NCBI GenBank assembly: GCA_003240855.1
Contig: QFNN01000022.1
Span: 1 to 31,701 of the forward strand
Reading direction: 5' to 3'
Length of the DNA stretch: 31,701 bases
DNA from: Sphingomonas sanxanigenens
GTDB taxonomy: Bacteria; Pseudomonadota; Alphaproteobacteria; Sphingomonadales; Sphingomonadaceae
Position numbers and translations under genes: made by a program. Below the pieces are notes generated by a model. It saw only the letters and a program-made list of their open reading frames with translations, made no database searches and was not told where the DNA came from. Positions 8,510 through 16,429 of this stretch are shown here, in pieces (within the stretch, counting starts at the first letter, position 1; every line of letters begins with the position of its first letter).

Positions 8510-9111
8510 CGATCAGCAGCCTTTTCGCGACGCGCCTTTACGAAGGGCGGCTTGGCGACGCCGATCTGATCGCGGAGCTTGAGGAATCCTGCCGCGCGCT
8601 GGCAGAGCAGGACATGGCGGGGCGTCGCTGGTCGCGCGATCATGGCTATCGCGGCTACACTTCCTACGCCTCGCTCGACGACCTGCCGATCCGCGACCCG
8701 GCCTTCGCCGACCTGAAGCGCATCCTCGACAAGCATGTCGCCGCCTTCGCCGACGCCTGCGCCTTCGACCTTGGCGGCCGCAAGCTGAAGCTGGACAGCC
8801 TGTGGGTGAACATATTGAAGCCCGGCGGCGGCCATTCGAGCCATATTCACCCGCACAGCGTCGTGTCGGGCACCGTCTATGTCGCGGTGCCGCCCGGCGC
8901 GGGCGGGTTGAAGCTGGAAGACCCCCGGCTCGGCATGATGATGGCCGCCCCGCCGCGCCGGGCCGACGCGCCCGAGGATCTCCAGAGCTTCGTCACCAAA
9001 AGCCCGGACCCGGGCACGATCCTGCTTTGGGAAAGCTGGCTGAAGCATGAAGTCATCCCCGGCGCGGGCAAGGGCGAACGGATCAGCGTCAGCTTCAACT
9101 ACCGCTGGTAG
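8506..9111 (+). CDS. Putative 2-oxoglutarate/Fe(II) oxygenase, TIGR02466-like
   Basis: A 201-residue protein resembling the small family of putative 2OG-Fe(II) oxygenases described by TIGR02466; no substrate is known for that family. The visible core is LWVNILKPGGGHSSHIHPHS (residues 99-118), which contains HxHPH, then SGTVYVAVPP, the LEDPRLG segment, LLWESWLKHEV (residues 173-183) with the likely distal His 181, and RISVSFN (residues 192-198), whose Arg is the expected 2-oxoglutarate anchor. There is no signal peptide, so it is probably cytoplasmic. Its ATG overlaps the pth stop (ATGA), which implies translational coupling to pth, and ychF follows 89 bases downstream. Family assignment rests on motif recall, and enzymatic activity is an inference. 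Confidence 0.82.
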   Translation: MTISSLFATRLYEGRLGDADLIAELEESCRALAEQDMAGRRWSRDHGYRGYTSYASLDDLPIRDPAFADLKRILDKHVAAFADACAFDLGGRKLKLDSLWVNILKPGGGHSSHIHPHSVVSGTVYVAVPPGAGGLKLEDPRLGMMMAAPPRRADAPEDLQSFVTKSPDPGTILLWESWLKHEVIPGAGKGERISVSFNYRW

Positions 9112-9140
9112 CGCGGGCTGGCCTTGCGGCCGCGCTTCCT
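9111..9140 (+). terminator. Possible weak terminator after the oxygenase gene
   Basis: GCGCGG (9111-9116) can pair with CCGCGC (9130-9135), with a GGCC/GGCC inner pairing as an alternative. A short pyrimidine run (TTCCTCT) follows. It lies directly after the stop codon and before ychF. The T tract is poor, so this is a tentative call. Confidence 0.28.
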
Positions 9141-9200
9141 CTAACGGACCTCACAACCTTCGGGCGCTCTGCCGCCCCTCATCGAAACGGACGAACAGAC

Positions 9201-10301
9201 ATGGGTTTCCGCTGCGGCATCGTTGGCCTGCCGAACGTCGGCAAATCGACGCTTTTCAACGCGCTGACCGAAACGGCGGCGGCGCAGGCGGCCAATTATC
9301 CCTTCTGCACGATCGAGCCCAATGTCGGGCAGGTCGCCGTTCCCGATCCCCGGCTCCAGAAGCTGGCGGAAGTCGCCGGATCGCAGAAGATCATCGAGAC
9401 CCAGCTTGCCTTCGTCGACATTGCCGGGCTGGTGCGCGGCGCATCAAAAGGCGAAGGGCTGGGCAACCAGTTCCTCGCCAACATCCGCGAAGTCGATGCG
9501 ATCGTGCATGTCCTGCGCTGCTTCGAGGATGGCGACATCACGCATGTCGAAGGCAAGGTCGATCCGATCGCCGACGCCGAGACCGTCGAGACCGAACTGA
9601 TGCTCGCCGATCTGGAAAGCCTTGAAAAGCGCGTGCCCAACCTCGTCAAGAAGGCGCAGCAGGGCGACAAGGAATCGAAGATCGCCGCGTCCGTCCTCGG
9701 CCAGGCGCTCGATCTGCTTCGCGAGGGGAAGCCCGCGCGGCTGACCGAACCGAAGGACGAGGAAGAACGCCGGGCGCTGAACCAGGCGCAGTTGCTGACC
9801 GCCAAGCCCGTGCTTTATGTCTGCAATGTCGATGAGGGCCACGCCGCCGACGGCAATGACTTCTCGGCGCGGGTGTTCGCCAAGGCCCGGGCCGAAGGGG
9901 CGGAGGCGGTGATCGTTTCCGCCGCGATCGAGGCCGAAATCGCGACGATGGCGGCCGAGGAACGCGGCGAGTTCCTCTCCGAGCTTGGGTTGGAGGAGAC
10001 CGGCCTCGCCCGTGTGATCCGCGCGGGCTACACGCTGCTTCACCTCCTGACCTTCTTCACCGTCGGTCCCAAGGAAGCGCGCGCCTGGACGGTCCACAAG
10101 GGCGCGAAGGCCCCGCAGGCGGCGGGCGAGATCCATACCGATTTCGAGCGCGGATTCATCCGCGCAGAGACGATCGCCTATGACGACTATATCGCGCTCG
10201 GCGGCGAAAGCGGCGCGCGCGAGGCCGGCAAGCTGCGCGCTGAGGGCAAGGATTATGTCGTCCATGACGGCGATGTGATGCTCTTCCGCTTTAACGTCTG
10301 A
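9201..10301 (+). CDS. ychF: Redox-regulated ATPase YchF (Obg-family P-loop protein)
   Basis: Ribosome-associated Obg-family P-loop protein that prefers ATP to GTP. The 366-residue length is normal. The Walker A motif GLPNVGKST lies near residues 9-17, followed by NYPFCTIEPNVG, then DIAGLVRGASKGEGLGNQFL at about 74-93 (the Walker B/G3 region), and NVDE in place of the usual NKxD, as expected for the family's altered base specificity. The C-terminal TGS domain is seen in LLTFFTVGPKEARAWTV and the ending DYVVHDGDVMLFRFNV. The start at ATG 9201 agrees with the family N-terminus. It is on the same strand as rplY and pth. Confidence 0.98.
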   Translation: MGFRCGIVGLPNVGKSTLFNALTETAAAQAANYPFCTIEPNVGQVAVPDPRLQKLAEVAGSQKIIETQLAFVDIAGLVRGASKGEGLGNQFLANIREVDAIVHVLRCFEDGDITHVEGKVDPIADAETVETELMLADLESLEKRVPNLVKKAQQGDKESKIAASVLGQALDLLREGKPARLTEPKDEEERRALNQAQLLTAKPVLYVCNVDEGHAADGNDFSARVFAKARAEGAEAVIVSAAIEAEIATMAAEERGEFLSELGLEETGLARVIRAGYTLLHLLTFFTVGPKEARAWTVHKGAKAPQAAGEIHTDFERGFIRAETIAYDDYIALGGESGAREAGKLRAEGKDYVVHDGDVMLFRFNV

Positions 10302-10419
10302 GGATTGAAGCGGCGCGGGTCGCCACGGTTTTTCCCGTCGCCATCAAAGGCTGGACGATCGGCGCTTGTCGACGCGGCGTCTGCTCGGGCAAAGGGGCGC
10401 GAACCTCTCGGAGTCGCAC

Positions 10420-11688
10420 ATGCCCCTCCTCCGCCCCCTCGCCGCCGCAGCCCCCCTGTTCCTCGTCTCGGCCTGCGCCACGCACCCCGCCCCGCAATCG
10501 GCGAGCGCCGCAGTCGAAGCGAAGCCGCCAGTCACCATCCTGATCTCGATCGACGGGTTCCGGCCCGACTATCTGGATCGCGGGGTGACGCCGGTGCTGT
10601 CAGGCCTTGCCGCGGGCGGCGTGAGCGCGGCGATGCGCCCTTCCTTTCCGTCCAAGACCTTCCCCAATCACTGGACGATCGTCACCGGGCTGACCCCCGA
10701 CCATAACGGCATCGTCGCCAACAAGATGGAGGACGCCGCACGGCCGGGCGAGACCTTCACCATGGCCACCGACGATCCCTTTTGGTGGAACGAAGCGACG
10801 CCGCTGTGGGTCGACGCCGAAAAGGCGGGCATCCGCACCGCCACGATGTTCTGGCCTGGATCGAACGTCGCCATTGGCGGCGAACGCGCAAAGGCCTGGC
10901 CCAACGCAATCAACGGCGGCACGCGCCCCGAGGACTGGGCGCAGTTCAATCAGGTCATCAGCGGAACCCAGCGCGTGAACGGCGTGATCGACTGGCTGCG
11001 TCGGCCGGCGGCGATCCGCCCGCGCTTCGTGACCGTCTATTTCGATACGGTCGATACCGCCGGCCACCAGTTCGGGCCGGGCGACCAGCGCACAACTGCC
11101 GCCGTCGCCGATGTCGATGCGACGATCGGCAAGCTGATCGACGGGCTGAGGCAATTGAACCAGACGGCGAATATCGTGATCGTCGCCGATCACGGCATGG
11201 CGGCGACAAGCAGCGAGCGGACGATCGCGCTCGACAAAATCGCCAGCCCTGCCGACTATCGGATCGAGGAAGCAGGCCCTTATGCCAGCCTTTTCCCCGT
11301 CGCAGGACATGAGGCGGCGCTGGAGGCCGCGCTGCTGAAACCGCACGACCACATGCAGTGCTGGCGCAAGGCCGCGATTCCGGCGCGCTTCAAATATGGG
11401 ACCAATCCGCGCATCCCGCCCTATTTCTGCCTTGCCGAAACCGGCTGGTCGATCGCCGAGACGACGCCGACCAAGCCCGGCAGCGGCGGCAATCATGGCT
11501 ATGACAACCAGTCGCCGGACATGGCGGCGCTGTTCATCGCCAACGGGCCAGCCTTTCCGGCCGGGGTGAAGCTCGCGCCCTTCGACAATGTCGACGTCGC
11601 GCCGCTGCTCCGCGACCTGATCGGTCTGCCCCCCGCAACGCGCGCCGACGGCACGGACGCCCCATTCAAAAGCCTTCTTATCAAATAG
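10420..11688 (+). CDS. Alkaline-phosphatase-superfamily phosphodiesterase, NPP type, lipoprotein
   Basis: Probable nucleotide pyrophosphatase/phosphodiesterase (ectonucleotide phosphodiesterase-like), 422 residues, predicted to act outside the cytoplasm. A signal peptide ends in a lipobox VSAC, with Cys 19 as the lipid attachment site. The two-metal active site is complete in outline: Asp 45 in ISIDGF, the nucleophile Thr 80 in SKTFPNH, the YFDTVDTAGHQFGP block, ADHGM, and a distal His in GGNHGYDN. The start at ATG 10420 is preferred over an upstream ATG at 10366 because it gives a clean lipoprotein signal and has GGAG at 10410-10413. The natural substrate cannot be read from sequence; phospholipid headgroups, nucleotide sugars or nucleotides are all possible. 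Confidence 0.9.
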   Translation: MPLLRPLAAAAPLFLVSACATHPAPQSASAAVEAKPPVTILISIDGFRPDYLDRGVTPVLSGLAAGGVSAAMRPSFPSKTFPNHWTIVTGLTPDHNGIVANKMEDAARPGETFTMATDDPFWWNEATPLWVDAEKAGIRTATMFWPGSNVAIGGERAKAWPNAINGGTRPEDWAQFNQVISGTQRVNGVIDWLRRPAAIRPRFVTVYFDTVDTAGHQFGPGDQRTTAAVADVDATIGKLIDGLRQLNQTANIVIVADHGMAATSSERTIALDKIASPADYRIEEAGPYASLFPVAGHEAALEAALLKPHDHMQCWRKAAIPARFKYGTNPRIPPYFCLAETGWSIAETTPTKPGSGGNHGYDNQSPDMAALFIANGPAFPAGVKLAPFDNVDVAPLLRDLIGLPPATRADGTDAPFKSLLIK

Positions 11689-11717
11689 ATCCGCCCGGCG
11701 GACGAAAGGAGAATGTG

Positions 11718-12170
11718 ATGCAATATTTCGAGGATCTGGAAGTCGGATCGAAGCAGCGCTTCGGCCGTTACGAAGTGACGCGCGAGGATGTACTCGATTT
11801 CGCGCGCAAGTTCGATCCTCAGCCCTTTCACCTCTCCGACGAGGCCGCCGCCAAGACCTATTTCGGCCGCATCGCCGCAAGCGGCTGGCATACCGCCGCC
11901 ATGTCGATGGCGATGATCGTCGAGAATCTGACCAGGCATCAGCAGGCCGGCATGGGCGGGATCGGGATCGATGAGCTGCGCTGGCTCCGCCCCGTCTATC
12001 CGGGCGACGTGCTGACCTGCGAAAGCGAGCTCCTGGAAAAGACGCCGTCGCGCAGCAAGCCCGATCGCGGATCCTTCCGCAGCCGGCTGACCGTGTTCAA
12101 CCAGAATGGCGAGCCGGTGATGTCCTACGTCAACACCGCGCTGATCGGACGGCGCCCCAACCAGGAATAA
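11718..12170 (+). CDS. MaoC-like hot-dog-fold dehydratase
   Basis: Probable (R)-specific enoyl-CoA hydratase/dehydratase of the MaoC family, 150 residues, with a single hot-dog domain. The hydratase-2-like motif is visible as FARKFDPQPFHLSDEAA near residues 32-48, with the Asp/His pair; the domain continues through GIAASGWHTAAM-like helix sequence and WLRPVYPGDVL. An AAGGAGA ribosome-binding site at 11706-11712 supports ATG 11718; a GTG at 11715 directly precedes it. It follows the phosphodiesterase gene by 29 bases on the same strand and converges with hpnL. Its CoA substrate is unknown and nothing links it to hopanoids except position. Confidence 0.9.
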   Translation: MQYFEDLEVGSKQRFGRYEVTREDVLDFARKFDPQPFHLSDEAAAKTYFGRIAASGWHTAAMSMAMIVENLTRHQQAGMGGIGIDELRWLRPVYPGDVLTCESELLEKTPSRSKPDRGSFRSRLTVFNQNGEPVMSYVNTALIGRRPNQE

Positions 12171-12174
12171 GCCT

Positions 12175-12204
12175 TCGTCATCGCGAGCGCAGCGACGTTG
12201 GAGC
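12175..12204. repeat. Short REP-like imperfect palindrome between convergent genes
   Basis: The gap between the convergent MaoC-like gene and hpnL contains CGTCATCGCGAGCGCAGCGA, an imperfect palindrome similar to dispersed intergenic sequences seen in many alphaproteobacterial genomes. Only one copy is in the window, so its dispersed nature cannot be shown here. It may serve as a bidirectional transcription barrier. Confidence 0.3.
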
Positions 12205-12207
12205 TTC

Positions 12208-13197
12208 TCAGCCCGCGCCGAGGCCGAAGCGGACGCTGTGCGCCTCGCGAAGCTGCCAGACGATCAGCGTCGGCAGGCCGATCGCCACGTCGCGCGCGCG
12301 CTTCGCCAGCGAAAGCGCAAGCGCGGTTTCCGCCGGCAGCCCGAACAGCGGCCCGGCAAGCGCATAGGCCGCTTCCTGAACGCCCAGCCCGCCAGGGATG
12401 GCGAAGGCGACGCCCCGCAGGGTGAAGATCAGGCTTTCGAGCGAAAGCACGCTCCACACCGAAATATCGACCTCCATGAAGCGCAGGACAATCCACGCCC
12501 CGATCCCGCTGCCCACCCACGCAGCGAGATTGAGGACGAAGGCGATCACGACCCGCAGGCGGTGCGTATAGATATGCTCAAGCTCCGCCCTGATCTCGCC
12601 CAGCATCGCCGCCGATCCGGGAACGAAGCGTCCCGCCAGCCCGGCCATTGCGTCGAGCACCCACCTCTGCGCCAGGAAAAAGCCGAGGATGATCGCGACC
12701 ATAACCCCGGTTCCGCCGAGAATCAGCGGGCGTAGCGACGTCACGGCATCGTCGCCGATCAGCAGCGACGCCATCAGCGACAGCCCGAACAGGGTGAAAA
12801 CGAGCTGCGCCGCCATTTCGGTCGTCATGTCGACGACCATCGCGCCATAGGCCTTGCTTGTCGCAACCGCATGGCCGCCCAGCGTGCGCGCCGCGAGCAC
12901 GATCCCGCCAAGCTGCGAGAAGGGGAGCATGTCCGCCGCCGCCTCGCGCACCATCCTCGCCCAGGCGAAGAGCGGGAGCCGGTCGACGCCCTCCCCCGGC
13001 GCGGCCGCCAGCCACGCCCCGCCCAGCAACCCGAACACGCCGAGCGACCAGGCGCAATAGATGATGAAGCCGCCGGGGCCGACGCGCCCGGCGATGCTGA
13101 ATATCTCGGCAAAGCCGTTGGCGCCCAAGGTCCAGAGCGCAATGCCGAGCCCGGCCACCGTGGCCAGCAGGATAAGGTGCCGCGCGGAAATGGTCAG
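12208..13197 (-). CDS. hpnL: Hopanoid-associated membrane protein HpnL
   Basis: Integral membrane protein of the HpnL group, related to the lysylphosphatidylglycerol synthase/flippase transmembrane family (UPF0104-like). Its role in hopanoid biology is not defined at the reaction level. Several hydrophobic helices are evident, plus the conserved segment RGVAFAIPGGLGVQEAAYAL in the C-terminal third. The start is uncertain. The first ordinary start is GTG 13158 (316 residues), but that would cut the first membrane helix. The helix is complete (ISARHLILLATVAGLGIALW) if translation begins at CTG 13197, which overlaps the upstream TGA as CTGA and gives 329 residues. I report the longer form. It is the last gene of hpnI-J-K-[di-iron]-L. 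Confidence 0.85.
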   Translation of the reverse strand: MTISARHLILLATVAGLGIALWTLGANGFAEIFSIAGRVGPGGFIIYCAWSLGVFGLLGGAWLAAAPGEGVDRLPLFAWARMVREAAADMLPFSQLGGIVLAARTLGGHAVATSKAYGAMVVDMTTEMAAQLVFTLFGLSLMASLLIGDDAVTSLRPLILGGTGVMVAIILGFFLAQRWVLDAMAGLAGRFVPGSAAMLGEIRAELEHIYTHRLRVVIAFVLNLAAWVGSGIGAWIVLRFMEVDISVWSVLSLESLIFTLRGVAFAIPGGLGVQEAAYALAGPLFGLPAETALALSLAKRARDVAIGLPTLIVWQLREAHSVRFGLGAG

Positions 13198-14096
13198 GCC
13201 GCCGCAGGCTTGGGCTTCGGCGCGAAGCGCAGCGCCAGCCGCATCATCGCAGGCACGAAGCGCGGGCGGATCAGGCGCTTGTCATATGGCTCCAGCCGCT
13301 TGTCGTTTTCCGACAGGCAGATGCGCGCCAGCTCGGGGAAAGTCACCTCGACGCCCAGTTCCCTGGAGCCGTTGAGCGTGAAATTATTCTCCTGCGCCTT
13401 GGTATTGTCGCCCATGCCCTTGGCCATATCGATCCGTTCCCAGATCAGAAACAGCCACACCACGAGAATCTTGGCCTCGAAATAGGGCCGGCGCCACCAT
13501 GGCATGTTGCGCCGCCACCAGGCGACCCAGTTGACGAAGAAGAGGATGTGCCGCCCCTCCTCGCGCATCACCGGCTCGAACGTGTCGATCAGCTCAGGCG
13601 GGAAGAAGCCGGTATCCTTGGCCAGCTTGAACAGGCCGAAGCCGAAGAAGCTGTCGATACATTCGGAGTAGCCCGAACGCATGAAAGCCCATTCGGCGTC
13701 TTTGGGTTTTTTATAATCGGGCTCGGGCTGAAGCTCGATGCCATAGGCGCGGACCATGTCGGCCAGCACGACCTTGTGGCGGCGCTCCTCGAACGCATCC
13801 ATCTGGACGGCGGATTTGAGCAAGGGGTCCTTCACCGTTTCGCCGAAGGTCTTGACGAAAAGGCCGGTGCGGCCCTCCGTCTGCACCGCCATGTCCCAGA
13901 TCGGCAGCGATACGATCTTGTCGCGCGTCGCAGGCTCAAGCTCGGGCCAGTCGATCAACGCCGGGCGATAGGGATCGTGCGTATCGAGCAGCATGCGGCT
14001 GAACAGCGTCAGATGCTCCGGGCTGCCCAGCTTCACCTCGCCTCGCGGCAGAGGTGCGGCGGCATCGAATTGCCCCCAGTCAGGCACGAGAGTCAT
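13194..14096 (-). CDS. Ferritin-like di-iron protein in the hopanoid side-chain operon
   Basis: A 300-residue protein for which I do not know a gene name or function. The sequence shows a full set of six carboxylate/histidine positions in the order used by ferritin-like di-iron four-helix bundles: Glu 74; Glu 104 and His 107 (EERRH); Glu 145; Glu 180 and His 183 (EEGRH). The same E, ExxH, E, ExxH order occurs in COQ7-type hydroxylases, rubrerythrin-like proteins and aldehyde-deformylating oxygenases. After the last ligand comes a Trp-rich stretch (WVAWWRRNMPWWRR) and a hydrophobic segment (AKILVVWLFLIW), suggesting peripheral or monotopic membrane contact. There is no signal peptide. It sits ten bases after hpnK and overlaps hpnL, so it is coexpressed with side-chain genes. 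An oxidative hopanoid-tailoring role is inference only. Confidence 0.88.
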   Translation of the reverse strand: MTLVPDWGQFDAAAPLPRGEVKLGSPEHLTLFSRMLLDTHDPYRPALIDWPELEPATRDKIVSLPIWDMAVQTEGRTGLFVKTFGETVKDPLLKSAVQMDAFEERRHKVVLADMVRAYGIELQPEPDYKKPKDAEWAFMRSGYSECIDSFFGFGLFKLAKDTGFFPPELIDTFEPVMREEGRHILFFVNWVAWWRRNMPWWRRPYFEAKILVVWLFLIWERIDMAKGMGDNTKAQENNFTLNGSRELGVEVTFPELARICLSENDKRLEPYDKRLIRPRFVPAMMRLALRFAPKPKPAAA

Positions 14097-14106
14097 AACG
14101 CTATCC

Positions 14107-14937
14107 TCACACGAAATCGGCGAACCGGCCGAGCGCGACGCTCTCGCGCCGAATCAGCTCCTTCGCAACCCCGTCGGTAAGCGCGGCCAGTTCGCCTTCA
14201 TAGTCATAGCCGGGCGCGGAGCCCGGATAGGCGGCGGTCGCGGGGTGCGTGTAGAGCTCGGTCACCCCCTCAGGCAGATGCTCGATCAGCCCGCGCACGC
14301 GCGGCGCGGTCATTGCGCCGGACCAGGCAAGGCCGAACACCGCATCGGGCACCGCCATCCCCGCCGCGCGCATCCGGCGACGGACCAGTTTTGCCCAGCG
14401 CGTCTCGATCCCCGGCCCCGAAACGGTGCCGTCGATCGCCTGCAGCGGCGCCTTGGGCTCAATCGGCGCGCGCACCGATTTCATGCCATAGCGCCGCCCA
14501 ACTTTGAGGATGGTCGAGGCGATGGTCGGGTGAAGATGGAAATGCTTGTGCGCGTTGACGTGATCGAGCGGCAATCCGGTCGCGGCGAACGCGGCGAACT
14601 GCGCCTCGATCTCGGCCTGAAGCTGACGCCGCGCCGCCGGGGACGCGAAGATGGCGATGCCGGCGCGCACCATGTCCGTTCGGAAATTGCCGTCCTTGTC
14701 GACCAGCGCGGGCACGCGTTCGGGCGGCAGCATCGGCCGTCCTTCGACCAGAACGACATGCAGGCCGACGCCCAGCCGGGGCAGCCGGCGCGCGCGGTCC
14801 ACAGCGTCGGCTGCGGCCTCGCCCGCGACCATCAGGCTGGCGGCTGTGAGGATGCCGTCGCGATGCGCGCGTTCGACGGCTTCGTTGACCTGCAACGAAG
14901 CCCCGAAATCGTCGGCAGTGACGATCAGGCGCTTCAT
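14107..14937 (-). CDS. hpnK: Hopanoid deacetylase HpnK (YdjC-like)
   Basis: YdjC-family carbohydrate deacetylase, 276 residues. In bacteria studied for composite hopanoids, HpnK removes the acetyl group from N-acetylglucosaminyl-bacteriohopanetetrol made by HpnI, giving the glucosamine form. Family motifs are clear: TADDFG at residues 7-12 with the metal-binding Asp pair, GVGLHV with His 60, the histidine-rich VNAHKHFHLHP around 128-137, and ELYTHPA near the C-terminus. It starts at ATG 14937. A 46-base gap holding a strong palindrome separates it from hpnJ, and the di-iron gene follows after ten bases. Confidence 0.93.
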   Translation of the reverse strand: MKRLIVTADDFGASLQVNEAVERAHRDGILTAASLMVAGEAAADAVDRARRLPRLGVGLHVVLVEGRPMLPPERVPALVDKDGNFRTDMVRAGIAIFASPAARRQLQAEIEAQFAAFAATGLPLDHVNAHKHFHLHPTIASTILKVGRRYGMKSVRAPIEPKAPLQAIDGTVSGPGIETRWAKLVRRRMRAAGMAVPDAVFGLAWSGAMTAPRVRGLIEHLPEGVTELYTHPATAAYPGSAPGYDYEGELAALTDGVAKELIRRESVALGRFADFV

Positions 14938-14953
14938 GCGCCGCGCTCCCCGC

Positions 14954-14976
14954 CCCTCTCCCCGCCGGGGAGAGGG
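14954..14976. repeat. Perfect 10-bp inverted repeat between hpnJ and hpnK
   Basis: CCCTCTCCCC (14954-14963) and GGGGAGAGGG (14967-14976) are perfect inverted arms around a three-base loop. It sits in the only appreciable gap inside the hpnI-hpnL run and resembles GC-rich palindromic elements scattered in sphingomonad genomes. It lacks a T tract, so it is more likely a REP-like or mRNA-stabilising hairpin than a terminator. Confidence 0.6.
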
Positions 14977-14983
14977 AAATCGT

Positions 14984-16429
14984 TCACGCCGCTTCCTTGC
15001 GGTGGCGGAGGAAGGAGAAAAACTCCACGCCTTCGCGCAACCGGCGCTTCATCATATCCCAGTCGCGCACCATCTCGCCCACGATCGAGCCGATCTTGCG
15101 CGGGCGGAAATAGAAGCGCTTGTAGAACTCCTCGACCTTGTCGAAGATCACTTCGGACGACAAATGCGGGTAGCTGAGCTGCGCGATTTGCGTGCCGCCG
15201 TCGGTCAGCAGATGATCGGTGCCGTCGAACCAGCCATTCTCGACCGCCTGATTATAGAGGAAAGTCCCCGGATAAGGCGCGGCGAGCGACACCTGGATGG
15301 TGTGCGGGTTGATCTCGATCGCATATTTGATCGTTTCCTCGATCGTCTCCAGCGTCTCGCCCGGCAGGCCGAGGATGAAGGTGCCGTGGATGACGATGCC
15401 GAGATCGTGGCAATCCTTCGTGAACTGGCGCGCAACATCGACGCGCAGCCCCTTCTTGATGTTGTGAAGGATCTTCTGGTTGCCGCTCTCATAGCCGACG
15501 AGCAGCAGGCGCAGGCCGTTGGCCTTCAGCACTTCCAGCGTCTTGCGGGGCACGTTCGCCTTGGCGTTGCAGCTCCACGAAACGGGGAAGCCCGGCTTGC
15601 CGAAGCCCAGCTTGCCAAGCGCGATCGCCAGTTCCTCGACACGCTCATGATTGTCGGTCAGCGTATCGTCGTCGAAGAAAATCTCCTTGGTTTCGGGGAT
15701 TTCCTTCAGGATATACTCGACTTCCTCGATCACCTTGGGGATCGAGCGGAAACGGTAATTATGGCCGCTGATCGTCTGCGGCCACAGGCAGAAGGTGCAG
15801 CGGCTCTTACATCCACGGCCGGTGTAGAAGCTGACATAGGGGTGGCGCAGATAGCCGCCGAAATATTTGTCGATCGTCAGGTCGCGCTTGTAGACGGGCG
15901 AGACCATGGGCAGCACGTCCATGTCCTCGATCATCGCGCGATCCTTGTTGCGGATGAACTCGCCGCCGGGCGCGCGCCAGGTGATGCCGTCGACATCGGC
16001 GAGCGGCTTGCCCTGGGCGATTTCAAGCAACGTGAAATCATATTCCTCGCGCGCGACGAAATCGATGTCGGGGCTGGCGGCGAGGCTCTTGTCCGGCTCG
16101 ACCGCGACCTTGGCGCCGACGAAGCCGACCAGCGCCTTGGGATTGCGCTGCTTGATGAGCGCCGCGGTGCGGATGTCCTGGTTGAAGCTGGGCGTGGAGG
16201 TGTGGAGGACGATCAGTTCCTTGCCGTCCACCTCATGCGCGATATCCTCCCAGCTCTGGTCGTGCGCCGGCGCGTCGATCAGGCGCGACCCCTCGATCAT
16301 CGCGGCGGGCTGCGCCAGCCAGGTCGGATACCAGAAGCTCTTGACCTCGCGCTTCATCTGATAGCGCGCGCCGGCGCCTCCGTCATAGCCGTCGAACGAG
16401 GGGGCCTGAAGGAACAAGCTGCGCATCAT
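14984..16429 (-). CDS. hpnJ: Hopanoid radical SAM ring-contraction enzyme HpnJ
   Basis: Radical SAM protein of the B12-binding-domain class, 481 residues. Established work on hopanoids assigns HpnJ to the contraction of the glucosamine ring that yields bacteriohopanetetrol cyclitol ether. The N-terminal ~150 residues have the shape of a B12-binding domain without a DxHxxG motif. The iron-sulfur motif CxxxCxxC is at Cys 207, 211 and 214 (RGCKSRCTFCLW). SAM-domain features follow, such as IFFDDDTLT and GTFILGLPGET. The start is ATG 16429, or ATG 16426 one codon later; both overlap the hpnI stop at 16426-16428, so hpnI and hpnJ are translationally coupled. HpnI, HpnJ and HpnK together make a complete cyclitol ether route. 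Confidence 0.95.
   Translation of the reverse strand: MMRSLFLQAPSFDGYDGGAGARYQMKREVKSFWYPTWLAQPAAMIEGSRLIDAPAHDQSWEDIAHEVDGKELIVLHTSTPSFNQDIRTAALIKQRNPKALVGFVGAKVAVEPDKSLAASPDIDFVAREEYDFTLLEIAQGKPLADVDGITWRAPGGEFIRNKDRAMIEDMDVLPMVSPVYKRDLTIDKYFGGYLRHPYVSFYTGRGCKSRCTFCLWPQTISGHNYRFRSIPKVIEEVEYILKEIPETKEIFFDDDTLTDNHERVEELAIALGKLGFGKPGFPVSWSCNAKANVPRKTLEVLKANGLRLLLVGYESGNQKILHNIKKGLRVDVARQFTKDCHDLGIVIHGTFILGLPGETLETIEETIKYAIEINPHTIQVSLAAPYPGTFLYNQAVENGWFDGTDHLLTDGGTQIAQLSYPHLSSEVIFDKVEEFYKRFYFRPRKIGSIVGEMVRDWDMMKRRLREGVEFFSFLRHRKEAA

Noticed and set aside
10302..10350. Possible terminator after ychF (short stem and TTTTT)
   Set aside because: The stem is only four base pairs, and the T run sits in the loop of an alternative pairing; not strong enough to call.
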